Part shown: piece by piece, positions 16,447 to 25,513 of the stretch | How positions within the stretch are numbered: the first letter of the stretch is position 1 | Layout: each line of letters begins with the position of its first letter | DNA from: Candidatus Amulumruptor caecigallinarius | Lineage (GTDB): Bacteria > Bacteroidota > Bacteroidia > Bacteroidales > Muribaculaceae | Assembly: GCA_023665605.1 (NCBI GenBank) | Contig: JAMPDP010000010.1 | Coordinates: 1 to 38,213 of the forward strand | DNA length: 38,213 nucleotides | Direction: 5' to 3' | The notes under the pieces: model-generated | The model's database searches: none | Told to the model about the DNA's origin: nothing | What the model saw: only the letters and a program-made list of their open reading frames with translations | Program-made: the position numbers and the translations under genes

Positions 16447-17418
16447 ATGGGCTTTTTCAAAAAAATATTTTCAAAAGAGAAAAAAGAGACCCTTGACAAG
16501 GGACTCGAGCGCTCCAAGTCAAGTGTGTTCGAGAAAATCTCGCGTGCCGTGGCCGGCAAGAGCAAGATTGACGATGACGTGCTTGACGGACTTGAGGAAG
16601 CCTTCATCACCTCAGATGTAGGCACCGACACCACACTCAAGATAATAGACCGCATCCAGGCCCGCGTGGCCCGTGACAAGTATATGTCGTCGGGGGAGCT
16701 CAACGAGCTGCTTGCCGACGAAATCAGCGATATGCTCGCTGAGAATGACAACGAGGACACTACCGCCGACTTCACCATCCCTGCGGGCGCAGACCGCCCG
16801 TACGTGATCATGGTGGTTGGCGTGAACGGTGTTGGCAAGACGACCACCATAGGCAAGCTCGCTGCCCACTACAAACGCGCCGGCTACAAGGTGATGCTCG
16901 GCGCGGCCGACACATTCCGAGCAGCCGCCGTGGAGCAGCTTGAGATATGGGGCGAGCGCGCCGGAGTGCCTGTTGTGAAGCAGAAGATGGGGTCCGACCC
17001 TGCCTCCGTGGCATTCGACACCGTGCAGAGCGCCAAGGCCAACGGCTATGACATAGTGATCATAGACACAGCCGGACGCCTGCACAACAAGAAAGGCCTG
17101 ATGGATGAGCTCTCGAAGATACGCAACGTGATGAGCAAGATTGTGCCGGATGCACCTCAGGAGGTGCTGTTGGTGCTCGACGGCTCCACGGGTCAGAACG
17201 CCTTTGAGCAGGCACGCCAGTTCACCGCCGCCACGCAGGTCAACGAGCTCGCCATCACCAAGCTGGACGGCACTGCCAAGGGAGGCGTGGTGATAGGCAT
17301 CTCCGACCAGCTGCGCATCCCCGTGAAATACATCGGCCTGGGCGAGGGAATAGATGACCTTCAGGTGTTTGACAAACGAGAATTTGTCAAGTCGCTGTTC
17401 GGCACTGTCGACAAGTGA
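16447..17418 (+). CDS. ftsY: signal recognition particle receptor FtsY
   Basis: FtsY is the SRP-receptor GTPase that docks ribosomes translating membrane proteins at the inner membrane. The ATG at 16447 (MGFFKKIFSKEKKET) gives 323 residues and an amphipathic start that suits membrane binding. An earlier in-frame start at 16372 crosses the promoter and is unlikely. The NG domain shows GVNGVGKTTTIGKLA (P-loop, about 125-139), DTFRAAAVEQLEIW, DTAGRLHNKKGLMDEL and TKLDGTAKGG. The GLGEGIDDLQVF ending is typical. It lacks the acidic A domain of E. coli, as is usual in Bacteroidota. rimO begins inside its stop codon. Confidence 0.96.
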   Translation: MGFFKKIFSKEKKETLDKGLERSKSSVFEKISRAVAGKSKIDDDVLDGLEEAFITSDVGTDTTLKIIDRIQARVARDKYMSSGELNELLADEISDMLAENDNEDTTADFTIPAGADRPYVIMVVGVNGVGKTTTIGKLAAHYKRAGYKVMLGAADTFRAAAVEQLEIWGERAGVPVVKQKMGSDPASVAFDTVQSAKANGYDIVIIDTAGRLHNKKGLMDELSKIRNVMSKIVPDAPQEVLLVLDGSTGQNAFEQARQFTAATQVNELAITKLDGTAKGGVVIGISDQLRIPVKYIGLGEGIDDLQVFDKREFVKSLFGTVDK

Positions 17419-18773
17419 CCCCCTGCGCCGTGGCTTCCCGCAAGACAATAGACATAGTGAGCCTTGGGTGCTCGAAAAACCTCGTCGACACGGAGCGGCT
17501 GATGAAGCTCCTTGCCGATGCGGGCTTTAACACCCGTTTTGAGCCTTCGGTGACCGACTCCACACCGTCAGAGGCCGTAGTGATCAATACCTGCGGCTTC
17601 ATAGGCGATGCCAAGGAGGAGAGCATAGAGGCGATCCTCAGCTGGGCTGAGGCCAAGAAGCAGGGGCGTACGGGCAAGTTGATAGTGATGGGTTGCCTGT
17701 CACAGCGTTACCTCAGCGAGCTGCGCGACGAGATACCCGAGGTGGACATATGGCGCGGCAAGCATGACTGGGCCGACATCGTGGGTACCCTGGCACGTAG
17801 CTACCCCGCTACGGCATCATATGACCGCGTAATCACCACCCCCCGCCATCACGCCTATCTGAAAGTGGCCGAGGGATGCAACCGCTTCTGTTCCTTCTGT
17901 GCCATCCCACTGATAACCGGTCGGTTCCACTCTCGACCCGTTGATGAGATAGTGGCCGAAGCAGAGTTGCTCACTGCGCGCGGTGTGAGCGAGCTCAACG
18001 TGATAGCCCAGGACTTGTCATCGTACGGCGTGGATCTGTACGGGCGACACTCCCTGGCAGAGCTTACCGACCGGCTTGCAGATGTGGAGGGCATACGGCG
18101 TATCAGGCTGCACTATGCCTACCCTGCCGACTTCCCGATGGATGTGATGGACGTGATGGCTCGTCGCGACAACGTGTGCTCGTACATGGACATTGCCCTG
18201 CAACATATCGCCGACCCGGTGCTTGCCAAAATGCGCCGCCACATCACATCCACTCAGACCCGCGCGCTGCTGAGCGAGATGCGCTCGCGCGTGCCCGACC
18301 TGCATATCCGCACCACGCTGATGGTGGGCTTCCCCGGAGAGGGGGAGCGCGAGTTTGAGCAGCTGATGGAGTTTGTGGCAGAGCAGCGGTTTGAGCGTTT
18401 GGGTGCCTTTGCCTACTGCGAAGAGGAGGGCACCTTCGGAGCCGCGCATCACCCGGACACGATACCCGCCGAGGTGAAGCAGGAGCGCCTGTCACGCCTG
18501 ATGGAGCTACAGGAGAGCATCTCCATGGAGCATCAGCAGTCCAAAGTCGGTAAGCACCTCAACGTGGTGATAGACCGCGAGGAGGCAGACTACTATGTGG
18601 GGCGCACCGAGTATGACTCACCCGAGGTAGACCCGGAAGTGCTTGTAAACAAGACGATGCCACTCCGTCCCGGCGACTATGTGGATGTAGAGATCACCGG
18701 TGCACTACCCTTTGAACTCATCGGCACCCCTGCCACTGAAGATAACGCCACCGATAACGCCACGCAAGCATGA
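17415..18773 (+). CDS. rimO: ribosomal protein S12 methylthiotransferase RimO
   Basis: RimO adds a methylthio group to a conserved Asp of ribosomal protein S12 with radical SAM chemistry. The 452-residue protein has the N-terminal UPF0004 domain (VSLGCSKNLVDTE, then NTCGFI and VMGCLSQRY, with the three Cys of the auxiliary cluster). The radical SAM cluster CNRFCSFC lies at 155-162. A C-terminal TRAM domain follows. Residues KVAEGCNRFCSFCAIP are typical of RimO rather than MiaB. It starts with GTG at 17415, overlapping the ftsY stop (GTGA), and the next gene overlaps its own stop by 4 bp. Confidence 0.95.
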   Translation: MTPCAVASRKTIDIVSLGCSKNLVDTERLMKLLADAGFNTRFEPSVTDSTPSEAVVINTCGFIGDAKEESIEAILSWAEAKKQGRTGKLIVMGCLSQRYLSELRDEIPEVDIWRGKHDWADIVGTLARSYPATASYDRVITTPRHHAYLKVAEGCNRFCSFCAIPLITGRFHSRPVDEIVAEAELLTARGVSELNVIAQDLSSYGVDLYGRHSLAELTDRLADVEGIRRIRLHYAYPADFPMDVMDVMARRDNVCSYMDIALQHIADPVLAKMRRHITSTQTRALLSEMRSRVPDLHIRTTLMVGFPGEGEREFEQLMEFVAEQRFERLGAFAYCEEEGTFGAAHHPDTIPAEVKQERLSRLMELQESISMEHQQSKVGKHLNVVIDREEADYYVGRTEYDSPEVDPEVLVNKTMPLRPGDYVDVEITGALPFELIGTPATEDNATDNATQA

Positions 18774-20017
18774 CAACGACAACGACAGATAGTCAGAGAG
18801 GGCGTGGCATCATAGCCACAGAAACACAGCTGAATGCCGCCGAACGGTGTGATGCACATCACATCCCGTTCATCCTGTACGCACTGCCGGGGGAGACGGA
18901 GGCCACATTCTACGCGGATGTCATTGAGGGCGAAGCCCTCCGTCTGACCAAGCGCCACGCCGTAATCACCGAGGCCGACGAGTCAATGAAAGATGACGCT
19001 GAAAGCGTGGTGATAACCGAGGCCCACTCTGCTGAGGAGATCATGGAGATGAAGAATCTGCCCTCCGCAGCCTCCCGACACCATCATGTGTCGGCAGTGT
19101 CTCCCTCCGCGGTGGGTTACATGGCATGCATACATGAAGTTGCCGCATCGCTTGGCCGCGGGTCGCAGAAGGCAGTGATAGCCCGCATCATAGCCGGCAA
19201 GACGCAAGACTCCATCCATGAGATAGCCGCAAGGCTTTTCACGGGAGAGGCCGGGACGATGCGCTTCATGTTCTACACTCACGATACCGGCCTGTGGTTC
19301 GGCTCAACGCCCGAACTGCTGTTGAGCTGCCGCGAGGACGCATCCGGCACAACCGCGATACGCAGCATCGCCCTTGCCGGTACACTTCCGGCAGAGTCCA
19401 CCGAGCCTTGGGACAAGAAAAACATCAAGGAGCAGAGCATTGTGGAAGGCTACATGATGGGCAAAATGATGATGATCTGCGAAAAAGAGACCGGATTGCG
19501 ATATTCCAGAGGCGAGAGGACCGTCGGTCCTGTCAAGCATCTGTGCACCGAGTTCACGGCCAACCTCTCCCCGGTGTGGGGCGATAGCGAGTCAGAGCGG
19601 TTCATCCACCCGACACCGGCTGTGGCAGGTTACCCGCTTGAGAAAGCCTGCGAGCTGATCAGCCGCTACGAGAACATCAACCGCCGCTGCTACTCGGGTC
19701 TGCTCACAGTGGAAACCGGTGGAACCGGCGAACACGTGCGTATCCGCGAGACCTACGTGATGCTGCGATGCGCCACGCTCGGCGAGCGCCTCGACAACGG
19801 CGAGCGCACCTATAATATATATGCAGGGGGCGGCATCCTGCATGACTCGAAGCCGGCCACCGAGTGGGACGAGACCGCCCGCAAGGCCCTCCCGATGCTC
19901 CATGTGCTGACCGGTATCCCTGTGAACGAAATTCAAGTGACATCACTTTTCGACCAAATCAAGCTCGAACAAGAATTGCAGGACGCAACCCTGCGCAATG
20001 TTGAATCACCATTCTAA
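18770..20017 (+). CDS. chorismate-binding enzyme, likely isochorismate synthase
   Basis: This 415-residue protein belongs to the chorismate-utilising family (isochorismate synthase, anthranilate and aminodeoxychorismate synthases). The C-terminal catalytic half has IALAGTLP, CTEFTANLSP, HPTPAVAGYPLEKACELI and YNIYAGGGIL, which fit the MenF/EntC branch. Isochorismate synthase converts chorismate to isochorismate, the entry step of menaquinone synthesis, the main quinone of Bacteroidota. No other men gene is visible here. It overlaps rimO by ATGA and is only 21 bp before the next gene. Its position in front of the acylation genes may be chance. Confidence 0.8.
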   Translation: MTTTTTDSQRGRGIIATETQLNAAERCDAHHIPFILYALPGETEATFYADVIEGEALRLTKRHAVITEADESMKDDAESVVITEAHSAEEIMEMKNLPSAASRHHHVSAVSPSAVGYMACIHEVAASLGRGSQKAVIARIIAGKTQDSIHEIAARLFTGEAGTMRFMFYTHDTGLWFGSTPELLLSCREDASGTTAIRSIALAGTLPAESTEPWDKKNIKEQSIVEGYMMGKMMMICEKETGLRYSRGERTVGPVKHLCTEFTANLSPVWGDSESERFIHPTPAVAGYPLEKACELISRYENINRRCYSGLLTVETGGTGEHVRIRETYVMLRCATLGERLDNGERTYNIYAGGGILHDSKPATEWDETARKALPMLHVLTGIPVNEIQVTSLFDQIKLEQELQDATLRNVESPF

Positions 20018-20038
20018 CCGACGGAACACCCACCTCTG

Positions 20039-21511
20039 ATGGACGAAAAGAAGCAAACGAAACGCAACAACAACACGACAGCCAAAATAGCTCTCGTAAT
20101 CCTCATAGCCTGTCTGATAGTAGCCGGCGTGTCATGCCTGCCGCTGCGCAAGTGGACCGGCGGCCGCGTGAAGGATTTCAACCTGCTGGCCGACATACTG
20201 CCACTGAGCGAGGACACCACGATGGTGCAGGATGGCGCCGCCATCATTGACCCCGAGCTTATCCGCATCCAGCAGCAGGGTGAGCAGATGGCCGCCATAG
20301 CGCAGCATGACGCACTTTTCGGCCCCGAGCAGGAGCCCGAGGGGGGATGGAAACCGACCGACACCGTTCGTGCCTACGCAGACCCCGACACCATCATTCA
20401 GGATGCCAAGCAGAACCGCGTGGGCAACCTTGTGGCCATCGAGGATTACACCACCGGCAATCGCGGCCTTGCACGGCTGAAACGCGCCATCAGCGACCCG
20501 TCAACCCTTGCACGTATCGCCGTGGTGGGGGACAGCTACATAGAGGGTGACATATTCACGCAAGACCTGCGCGCCAAGCTCCAGGAGGCATATGGCGGCG
20601 AGGGCGTGGGCTATATGAGCATGTTCTCCGAATTTCCGGGCTTCCGCCGCTCCGTGAAGCAGGGAGGCTCCGGCTGGCAGACCTTTGACCCGAACAAAAA
20701 GGCCAAGAACCTCTATCTGGGCCTCTCGGAGCATTACTCTACCCCCACCGGAGCGGCAACCGCCACTTACAAGGGTTCCGGCTCCGTGGCTCATGCCGAC
20801 AAATGGAGCCGCTCACAGTTCCTGTTCATAGCACCGAGCAACACCACCATATCCACGCGCCTTAGCGAGGATGGCGAGTGGACCGAACACACCGTGGCGG
20901 GCAGCGAGCGCGTGCAGTGTCTGACAATAGATGGCACCACAAGTGACTTCGAGCTGAAGACCGCCGACACATCGCTGATAGCATTAGGCGTGTGGCTCGA
21001 CGGCACCTCGGGCGTGGCCGTGGACTGCATGAGCTCGCGCGGCTTCTCCGGCGTGACGCTTCTGCGCGTGAACCCGGCGCTTTGCCGCGCTATGAGCAAG
21101 GTGATAGGCTATGACCTGATTATCCTGGAGTTCGGCATCAACGCCATGACCTCGTCGCAGACTGACTACAGCCTCTACTCCCGCAAGATGGTTGAGGTGA
21201 TTAACCATGTGCGCACGTGCTATCCCGGCTCCGACATCCTGCTTATGGGCATCGGCGACCGTGGCGAGAAACGCGGCTCCGAGGTGCACTCCATGCGTTC
21301 CGCCAAGTTCATGGTAGAGGCTCAGCGGCAGGCCGCCCGCAAGGCCCACTGCCTGTTCTGGGACACCCGCGAGGCGATGGGCGGCGAGGATGCCATAGTC
21401 ACCTGGACCAAGTCCGGCAAAGCGAACAAAGACTATATCCACATGACCCACAAGGGTGGCGAGGAGCTTGCCACCCTACTCTTCAACGCCCTTCAGCTCG
21501 CGCTGAAATGA
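20039..21511 (+). CDS. membrane-anchored SGNH/GDSL hydrolase-like protein 1
   Basis: This 490-residue protein has a basic N-terminus and a single membrane anchor at about 16-35 (IALVILIACLIVAGVSCLPL). A linker follows to about residue 150. The SGNH fold shows block I VVGDSYIEGD (nucleophilic Ser), a central VYN-like block near LIILEFGINAM (Gly and Asn), and block V DYIHMTHKGGEEL (Asp and His). In AlgX/AlgJ, PatB and OafB such domains transfer acyl groups to glycans next to an MBOAT protein. The anchor suggests action on the periplasmic face. It starts 21 bp after the isochorismate-synthase gene and is followed within 40 bp by a second SGNH gene. Confidence 0.82.
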   Translation: MDEKKQTKRNNNTTAKIALVILIACLIVAGVSCLPLRKWTGGRVKDFNLLADILPLSEDTTMVQDGAAIIDPELIRIQQQGEQMAAIAQHDALFGPEQEPEGGWKPTDTVRAYADPDTIIQDAKQNRVGNLVAIEDYTTGNRGLARLKRAISDPSTLARIAVVGDSYIEGDIFTQDLRAKLQEAYGGEGVGYMSMFSEFPGFRRSVKQGGSGWQTFDPNKKAKNLYLGLSEHYSTPTGAATATYKGSGSVAHADKWSRSQFLFIAPSNTTISTRLSEDGEWTEHTVAGSERVQCLTIDGTTSDFELKTADTSLIALGVWLDGTSGVAVDCMSSRGFSGVTLLRVNPALCRAMSKVIGYDLIILEFGINAMTSSQTDYSLYSRKMVEVINHVRTCYPGSDILLMGIGDRGEKRGSEVHSMRSAKFMVEAQRQAARKAHCLFWDTREAMGGEDAIVTWTKSGKANKDYIHMTHKGGEELATLLFNALQLALK

Positions 21512-21551
21512 TTCACTAACCCGGCTAACACATCCTTACCTACCCTGCCTT

Positions 21552-23009
21552 ATGAAACTCATCAGATACAACATATTGACGGCGGCACTGCTGCTCACCG
21601 CACCCCTGCAAGGGGCGTATGCAGCAGCCGTTCCCGCTACGGCCGACCCTGCCGAAGACCCCGAGACCGTGATAGTCGAGGAGGACGAGGAGCCTACCGG
21701 TGAAGAGGAAATAATAGAAGAGGGGCCCGAGGAGGAGGATGCCGAGAGCGACATCCGCGAGGGAGAAGTGCTCATCACCTCGCTGCCCGACGATGATGAC
21801 ATAGACATCCCCATCCCTTCGTTCATAGACCAGAGCCGCAACCACATCCAGCTCAACGGAGCTGACTGGAGCAAGCTCCGCGCGGCCGTGAACTCCCACA
21901 AGATACGCCCGCTGAGCATACTGAACATCGGGGACAGCCACATTCAGGCCGACTTCGGCACGGGTGTGACGCGCGACCTGCTGCAATACAAGTTGGGCAA
22001 TGCCGGTCGCGGGATTATCACCCCGCTGAAGATGTCAGGCACCAACCAGCCATATGACTATGTGTTCAGCTCCACCCAGCCCTACACCGCCGTGAAGCTG
22101 ATGAAGGCCCCGTGGCGTATGACCATGGGGTTCACCGGGACATCAGTGTCCCCCTCGACCCGCTCCAGCTCCATCACTGTGGGCACCCGCAGCGATGATG
22201 ACTATGACCCGTTCTCGTCAGTGACCCTCTTTCACAAGGGACAGATGAAGGTGACCCGCGTCACCGATGAGAGAGGTGCCGACGTGATGTTTCACCAGCA
22301 CGCCTCGCGCGACTACACCTACATCAAACTTGGCACCCCTCAGACCCGCGTCACCATCTATTATGACAATCTCGGCGACCTGACACTGTTCGGGGCCAAT
22401 CTCTCGGGAGAGCGCCCGGGGGTGTTCTACCACGCGATAGGCAACAACGGCGCCACCTACGACACCTACAACCGCATCGGAGCGATGGGCCCCTCCATCC
22501 AACCGCTTCACCCCGACCTTGTGATAATCTCTCTCGGCACCAACGAAGCCTTCGGGCGCCTCGACTTGTCACGCTTCCGCAACAGCCTTGACAAACTGGT
22601 GACCGACATACGCACTGCCAATCCTGACGCACAGATACTCCTTGTGACCCCGATGGAGTGCCAGCGTAGTACCACCAAGACCGTGACCAAGCGCGTGGCC
22701 GTCCGCTCGAAGAAGCGCAAGGGGAAGAAGCGTCGCACCACTTACAAGACTGTCAAGACCAAGGTGCGCACCTCCGGGGTGAACAGCAACATCCGCCCTA
22801 TCCGTGACGAAATCCTGAACTACGGCAAGGAGAACGGCATAGCCGTGTATGACTGGTATGACGTGGCCGGTGGTCAGGGTGCCTCAACCACGTGGGTGAA
22901 AAACGGACTTTTCAGCCCGGACAAAATCCACCACTCAGCCAAGGGCTACCGTCTGGAAGGGCGTCTGACCTACGATGCCCTGATGGACGCTTTCACCGGC
23001 AAGAACTGA
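21552..23009 (+). CDS. secreted SGNH/GDSL hydrolase-like protein 2
   Basis: The 485-residue protein has a signal peptide at 1-25 (AALLLTAPLQGAYAA). An extremely acidic segment rich in Glu and Asp covers about 30-90. The SGNH blocks are NIGDSHIQADFGTG (Ser), SLGTNEAFG (Gly and Asn) and DKIHHSAKGYRLEG (Asp and His). An insertion in the C-terminal third is strongly basic (RSKKRKGKKRRTTYKT). It is distinct from the neighbour in its anchoring but similar in catalytic blocks, so the two may be a divided pair of transferases or one transferase and one esterase. The acidic and basic segments could bind each other or charged glycan. Confidence 0.82.
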   Translation: MKLIRYNILTAALLLTAPLQGAYAAAVPATADPAEDPETVIVEEDEEPTGEEEIIEEGPEEEDAESDIREGEVLITSLPDDDDIDIPIPSFIDQSRNHIQLNGADWSKLRAAVNSHKIRPLSILNIGDSHIQADFGTGVTRDLLQYKLGNAGRGIITPLKMSGTNQPYDYVFSSTQPYTAVKLMKAPWRMTMGFTGTSVSPSTRSSSITVGTRSDDDYDPFSSVTLFHKGQMKVTRVTDERGADVMFHQHASRDYTYIKLGTPQTRVTIYYDNLGDLTLFGANLSGERPGVFYHAIGNNGATYDTYNRIGAMGPSIQPLHPDLVIISLGTNEAFGRLDLSRFRNSLDKLVTDIRTANPDAQILLVTPMECQRSTTKTVTKRVAVRSKKRKGKKRRTTYKTVKTKVRTSGVNSNIRPIRDEILNYGKENGIAVYDWYDVAGGQGASTTWVKNGLFSPDKIHHSAKGYRLEGRLTYDALMDAFTGKN

Positions 23010-23062
23010 CATACTGACCGCGCATAGCCCTCGCTTACCCTCCACTTCACCCGCAACCCGCT

Positions 23063-24553
23063 TTGGACCGCCTCAACATAGACTGGGAACGCTTCATAGA
23101 CGTCATCAAGTATGACGCTGCCAACCCGTTGCTCTTCAACACCGGCCTGTTTCTGGTGCTGTTCGCAGGCTTCATCATCATCTACAGCCTGATACGCCGC
23201 TGGAAGAACGCGAAGCTGATCTTCGTGATACTCTTCTCGCTGTATTTCTACTACAAGTCGTCGGCTGAGTATTGCCTGATACTGCTCGCAGTGTGCGTGA
23301 TGGACTTTGTGCTCGGCGTGCTGATGGGACGCGCGAAGCGCAATTGGGTCCGCAGGCTGATTGTTACCGTCAACGTGCTGATGAACGTGGGCATGCTGGT
23401 ATACTTCAAGTATTTCCGGCTGTTCATGGAGACACTGTTTGACTTGACGCAGCTCAAGTGGGACTTTGACGACATCATACTCCCCGCCGGTATCTCGTTC
23501 TTCACGTTCCGCTCCATAAGCTACATAGTGGACCTCTACCGGCGGAAGATGGAGCCTTGCCACAATCTGCTGGAATACACGTTCTATCTGACCTTCTTCC
23601 CGCCGCTGCTTGCGGGCCCGGTGGTACGAGCCAAGGATATGCTGCCGCAGGTGAAGGCCAACGAGCCCGCCACGCGCGCTATGATTTCCGAGGGGTTGTT
23701 TCTGATAGTTGCGGGCCTGATCAAGAAGGTGATAGTGGCAGACTATATCAGCGAGAACTTTGTGAGCCGCGTGTTTGACAATCCATCGCTCTACTCCGGC
23801 TTCGAAAACCTGATGGCTGTGTATGGCTTCCTGATACAGCTCTACTGCGACTTCTCGGGTTACTCCGACATAGCCATCGGCATCGCGCTGCTGCTTGGCT
23901 ACCGCTTCCTCGACAACTTCCGCGCTCCGTTCAAGAGCCAGAATCCCACCGAATTCTGGCACCGCTGGCACATATCGCTATCAACATGGCTGCGTGACTA
24001 CCTGTACATACCTCTTGGCGGCAACCGGAAGGGTACGGCGCGCAAGCACTTCAACCTGATGACCACCATGGTGATTGGTGGCTTGTGGCACGGCGCGTCG
24101 TGGATGTACATGATATGGGGTGCGCTGCAGGGCATCTTTCTTGTAATCCACAAGGAGATTAAGCGGCTCTTCCCGGCACTGAGCGAGGACAAGAAGGGGC
24201 AATGGTGGCGAGTGGGAGCCAATATGTTTTTCACGTTCAACCTAATAGCCATCAGCTTCGTATTCTTCCGCTCGCGCTCTCTTGACGATGCGGCCGCTAT
24301 GGGTAAACAGATAGTGAGCGACTTTCACCTGTCGGTGGCACCACAGTTTGTAGAGGGGTACCTGTTCATAGTGCTTGCCATTCTGTTGGGGTACTTCATG
24401 CACCTTGCTCCCGGGTCATGGAGCACGGCGGTGAAGCGGCTGCTTGACCGAACGCCGCTTGTGCTTCTCGCCGTCATCCTGGCGTTGGTAATCATCCTCA
24501 TCATCCAGGTGCGCCAGAGTGACATAGTGCCCTTCATCTACCTGCAATACTGA
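23063..24553 (+). CDS. MBOAT-family O-acyltransferase (AlgI/DltB-like)
   Basis: This integral membrane protein of 496 residues should carry acyl groups across the inner membrane and hand them to a periplasmic transferase. It has many hydrophobic helices. The MBOAT signature is clear: NPTEFWHRWHISLSTWLRDY, then the catalytic His in IGGLWHGASWMYMIWG. The overall layout matches AlgI, PatA and DltB. It starts with TTG at 23063 (MDRLNIDW); no ATG in frame precedes it, and later ATGs would remove a helix. It follows the SGNH genes by 53 bp and precedes the NeuD-like gene by 48 bp. The acyl donor could be acetyl-CoA or, as for DltB, an acyl carrier protein. Confidence 0.93.
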   Translation: MDRLNIDWERFIDVIKYDAANPLLFNTGLFLVLFAGFIIIYSLIRRWKNAKLIFVILFSLYFYYKSSAEYCLILLAVCVMDFVLGVLMGRAKRNWVRRLIVTVNVLMNVGMLVYFKYFRLFMETLFDLTQLKWDFDDIILPAGISFFTFRSISYIVDLYRRKMEPCHNLLEYTFYLTFFPPLLAGPVVRAKDMLPQVKANEPATRAMISEGLFLIVAGLIKKVIVADYISENFVSRVFDNPSLYSGFENLMAVYGFLIQLYCDFSGYSDIAIGIALLLGYRFLDNFRAPFKSQNPTEFWHRWHISLSTWLRDYLYIPLGGNRKGTARKHFNLMTTMVIGGLWHGASWMYMIWGALQGIFLVIHKEIKRLFPALSEDKKGQWWRVGANMFFTFNLIAISFVFFRSRSLDDAAAMGKQIVSDFHLSVAPQFVEGYLFIVLAILLGYFMHLAPGSWSTAVKRLLDRTPLVLLAVILALVIILIIQVRQSDIVPFIYLQY

Positions 24554-24601
24554 AATATACGACGTAAGTTCACACCTGACTCATAACCTAACGCTTCAAC
24601 T

Positions 24602-25237
24602 ATGAACAAGCTGCTTATCATCGGAGCCCGCGGATTTGGCCGCGAGGTGTATAACCTGTTTCTGGACTGCAAGGCATCGCTCGGCGATGTTGAGTGCAAG
24701 GGATTTCTCGATGACCAGGCTGATGCCCTTGACGGGTATGCAGGCTATCCGCCAATCATCTCATCGGTAGAGGATTACGATGTAAAGCCTGAAGACTTGT
24801 TTATCTGCGCGCTGGGAGATGTGAATTACAAGAAGCTCTATGCCGACAAGATTCTTGCCAAGGGAGGTCGGTTCATCACCCTTATTCACCCATCGGTGTC
24901 GATCGGGTCCAACACGACAATCGGCAGCGGATGTATCATTCTTAACAACACTTTCATCAGTTGTGACGTTAATATAGGAGACTTTGTCACCGTGATGCAC
25001 TCGGTAGTCATCGGGCATGACTCATCAGTGGGGAGCTGCAGCCACATCGGGGTGATGGCTTTCATGGGGGGCTTCTCTTCAGTGGGGAGCAATGCCACCC
25101 TCCATCCCGGAGTAAGACTGCTGCCACACAAGTGCATCGGAGACAATGCCATAGCAGGCGCCGGGAGCGTGATTATAAACAACGTCAAACCGAACACCAC
25201 GGTATTCGGCGCACCTGCACGAAAGCTGACTTTCTAA
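24602..25237 (+). CDS. NeuD/PglD-like sugar acyltransferase
   Basis: The 211-residue protein combines a short N-terminal Rossmann-like sugar-nucleotide domain (LLIIGARGFGREVYNLFLD) with a C-terminal left-handed beta helix built of hexapeptide repeats (IGSNTTIGSGCIILN, then IGDFVTVMHSVVIGHDSSVG). The His in VIGHD may be the catalytic base. PglD and NeuD relatives acetylate amino groups or hydroxyls on activated sugars from acetyl-CoA; related enzymes use acyl-ACP. Here it sits between MBOAT and a carrier protein, so a non-acetyl donor is possible. The length is normal. Confidence 0.88.
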   Translation: MNKLLIIGARGFGREVYNLFLDCKASLGDVECKGFLDDQADALDGYAGYPPIISSVEDYDVKPEDLFICALGDVNYKKLYADKILAKGGRFITLIHPSVSIGSNTTIGSGCIILNNTFISCDVNIGDFVTVMHSVVIGHDSSVGSCSHIGVMAFMGGFSSVGSNATLHPGVRLLPHKCIGDNAIAGAGSVIINNVKPNTTVFGAPARKLTF

Positions 25238-25285
25238 TCCGTTCAACTATTATCATTCACCGCACTAACATTCACCGTCACACAC

Positions 25286-25513
25286 ATGGACATCAACGAA
25301 TTTATCGAGAAGTTTGCAGAAGTCTTTGACGACACCGATGCGTCAGTCATCACCCCCGAGACCCGATTTCGCGACCTTGACGAGTGGTCTTCGCTCACCG
25401 GGCTGGGGACCATAGCGTTTGCAGACGAAGAATTTGGCGTGGAGCTCGGTGCTCAGGAGCTGCGCGGTGTCAACACCGTACAGGAACTCTATGACTTGCT
25501 GTCATCCAAATGA
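25286..25513 (+). CDS. dedicated acyl carrier protein
   Basis: This 75-residue protein has the three-helix acyl-carrier layout. The phosphopantetheine site is Ser36 in DEWSSLTGLG, where the usual DSL motif reads SSL. The first helix (INEFIEKFAEVFDD) and the last (VNTVQELYDLLSSK) match polysaccharide-locus carrier proteins rather than the housekeeping AcpP. It should be modified by a phosphopantetheinyl transferase encoded elsewhere. The ATGA overlap with the SDR gene means they are translated together. It probably holds a short acyl chain made by the SDR and KAS III that follow. Confidence 0.88.
   Translation: MDINEFIEKFAEVFDDTDASVITPETRFRDLDEWSSLTGLGTIAFADEEFGVELGAQELRGVNTVQELYDLLSSK

Noticed and set aside
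16612-17448. A 278-residue leftward reading frame opposite ftsY
   Set aside because: It is a shadow of the GC-rich ftsY gene, with no domain and His/Val-rich composition.
22970-23971. A 333-residue leftward reading frame opposite the MBOAT gene
   Set aside because: It is antisense to a clear MBOAT and is rich in His, Gln and Glu as expected for a shadow of a hydrophobic protein.
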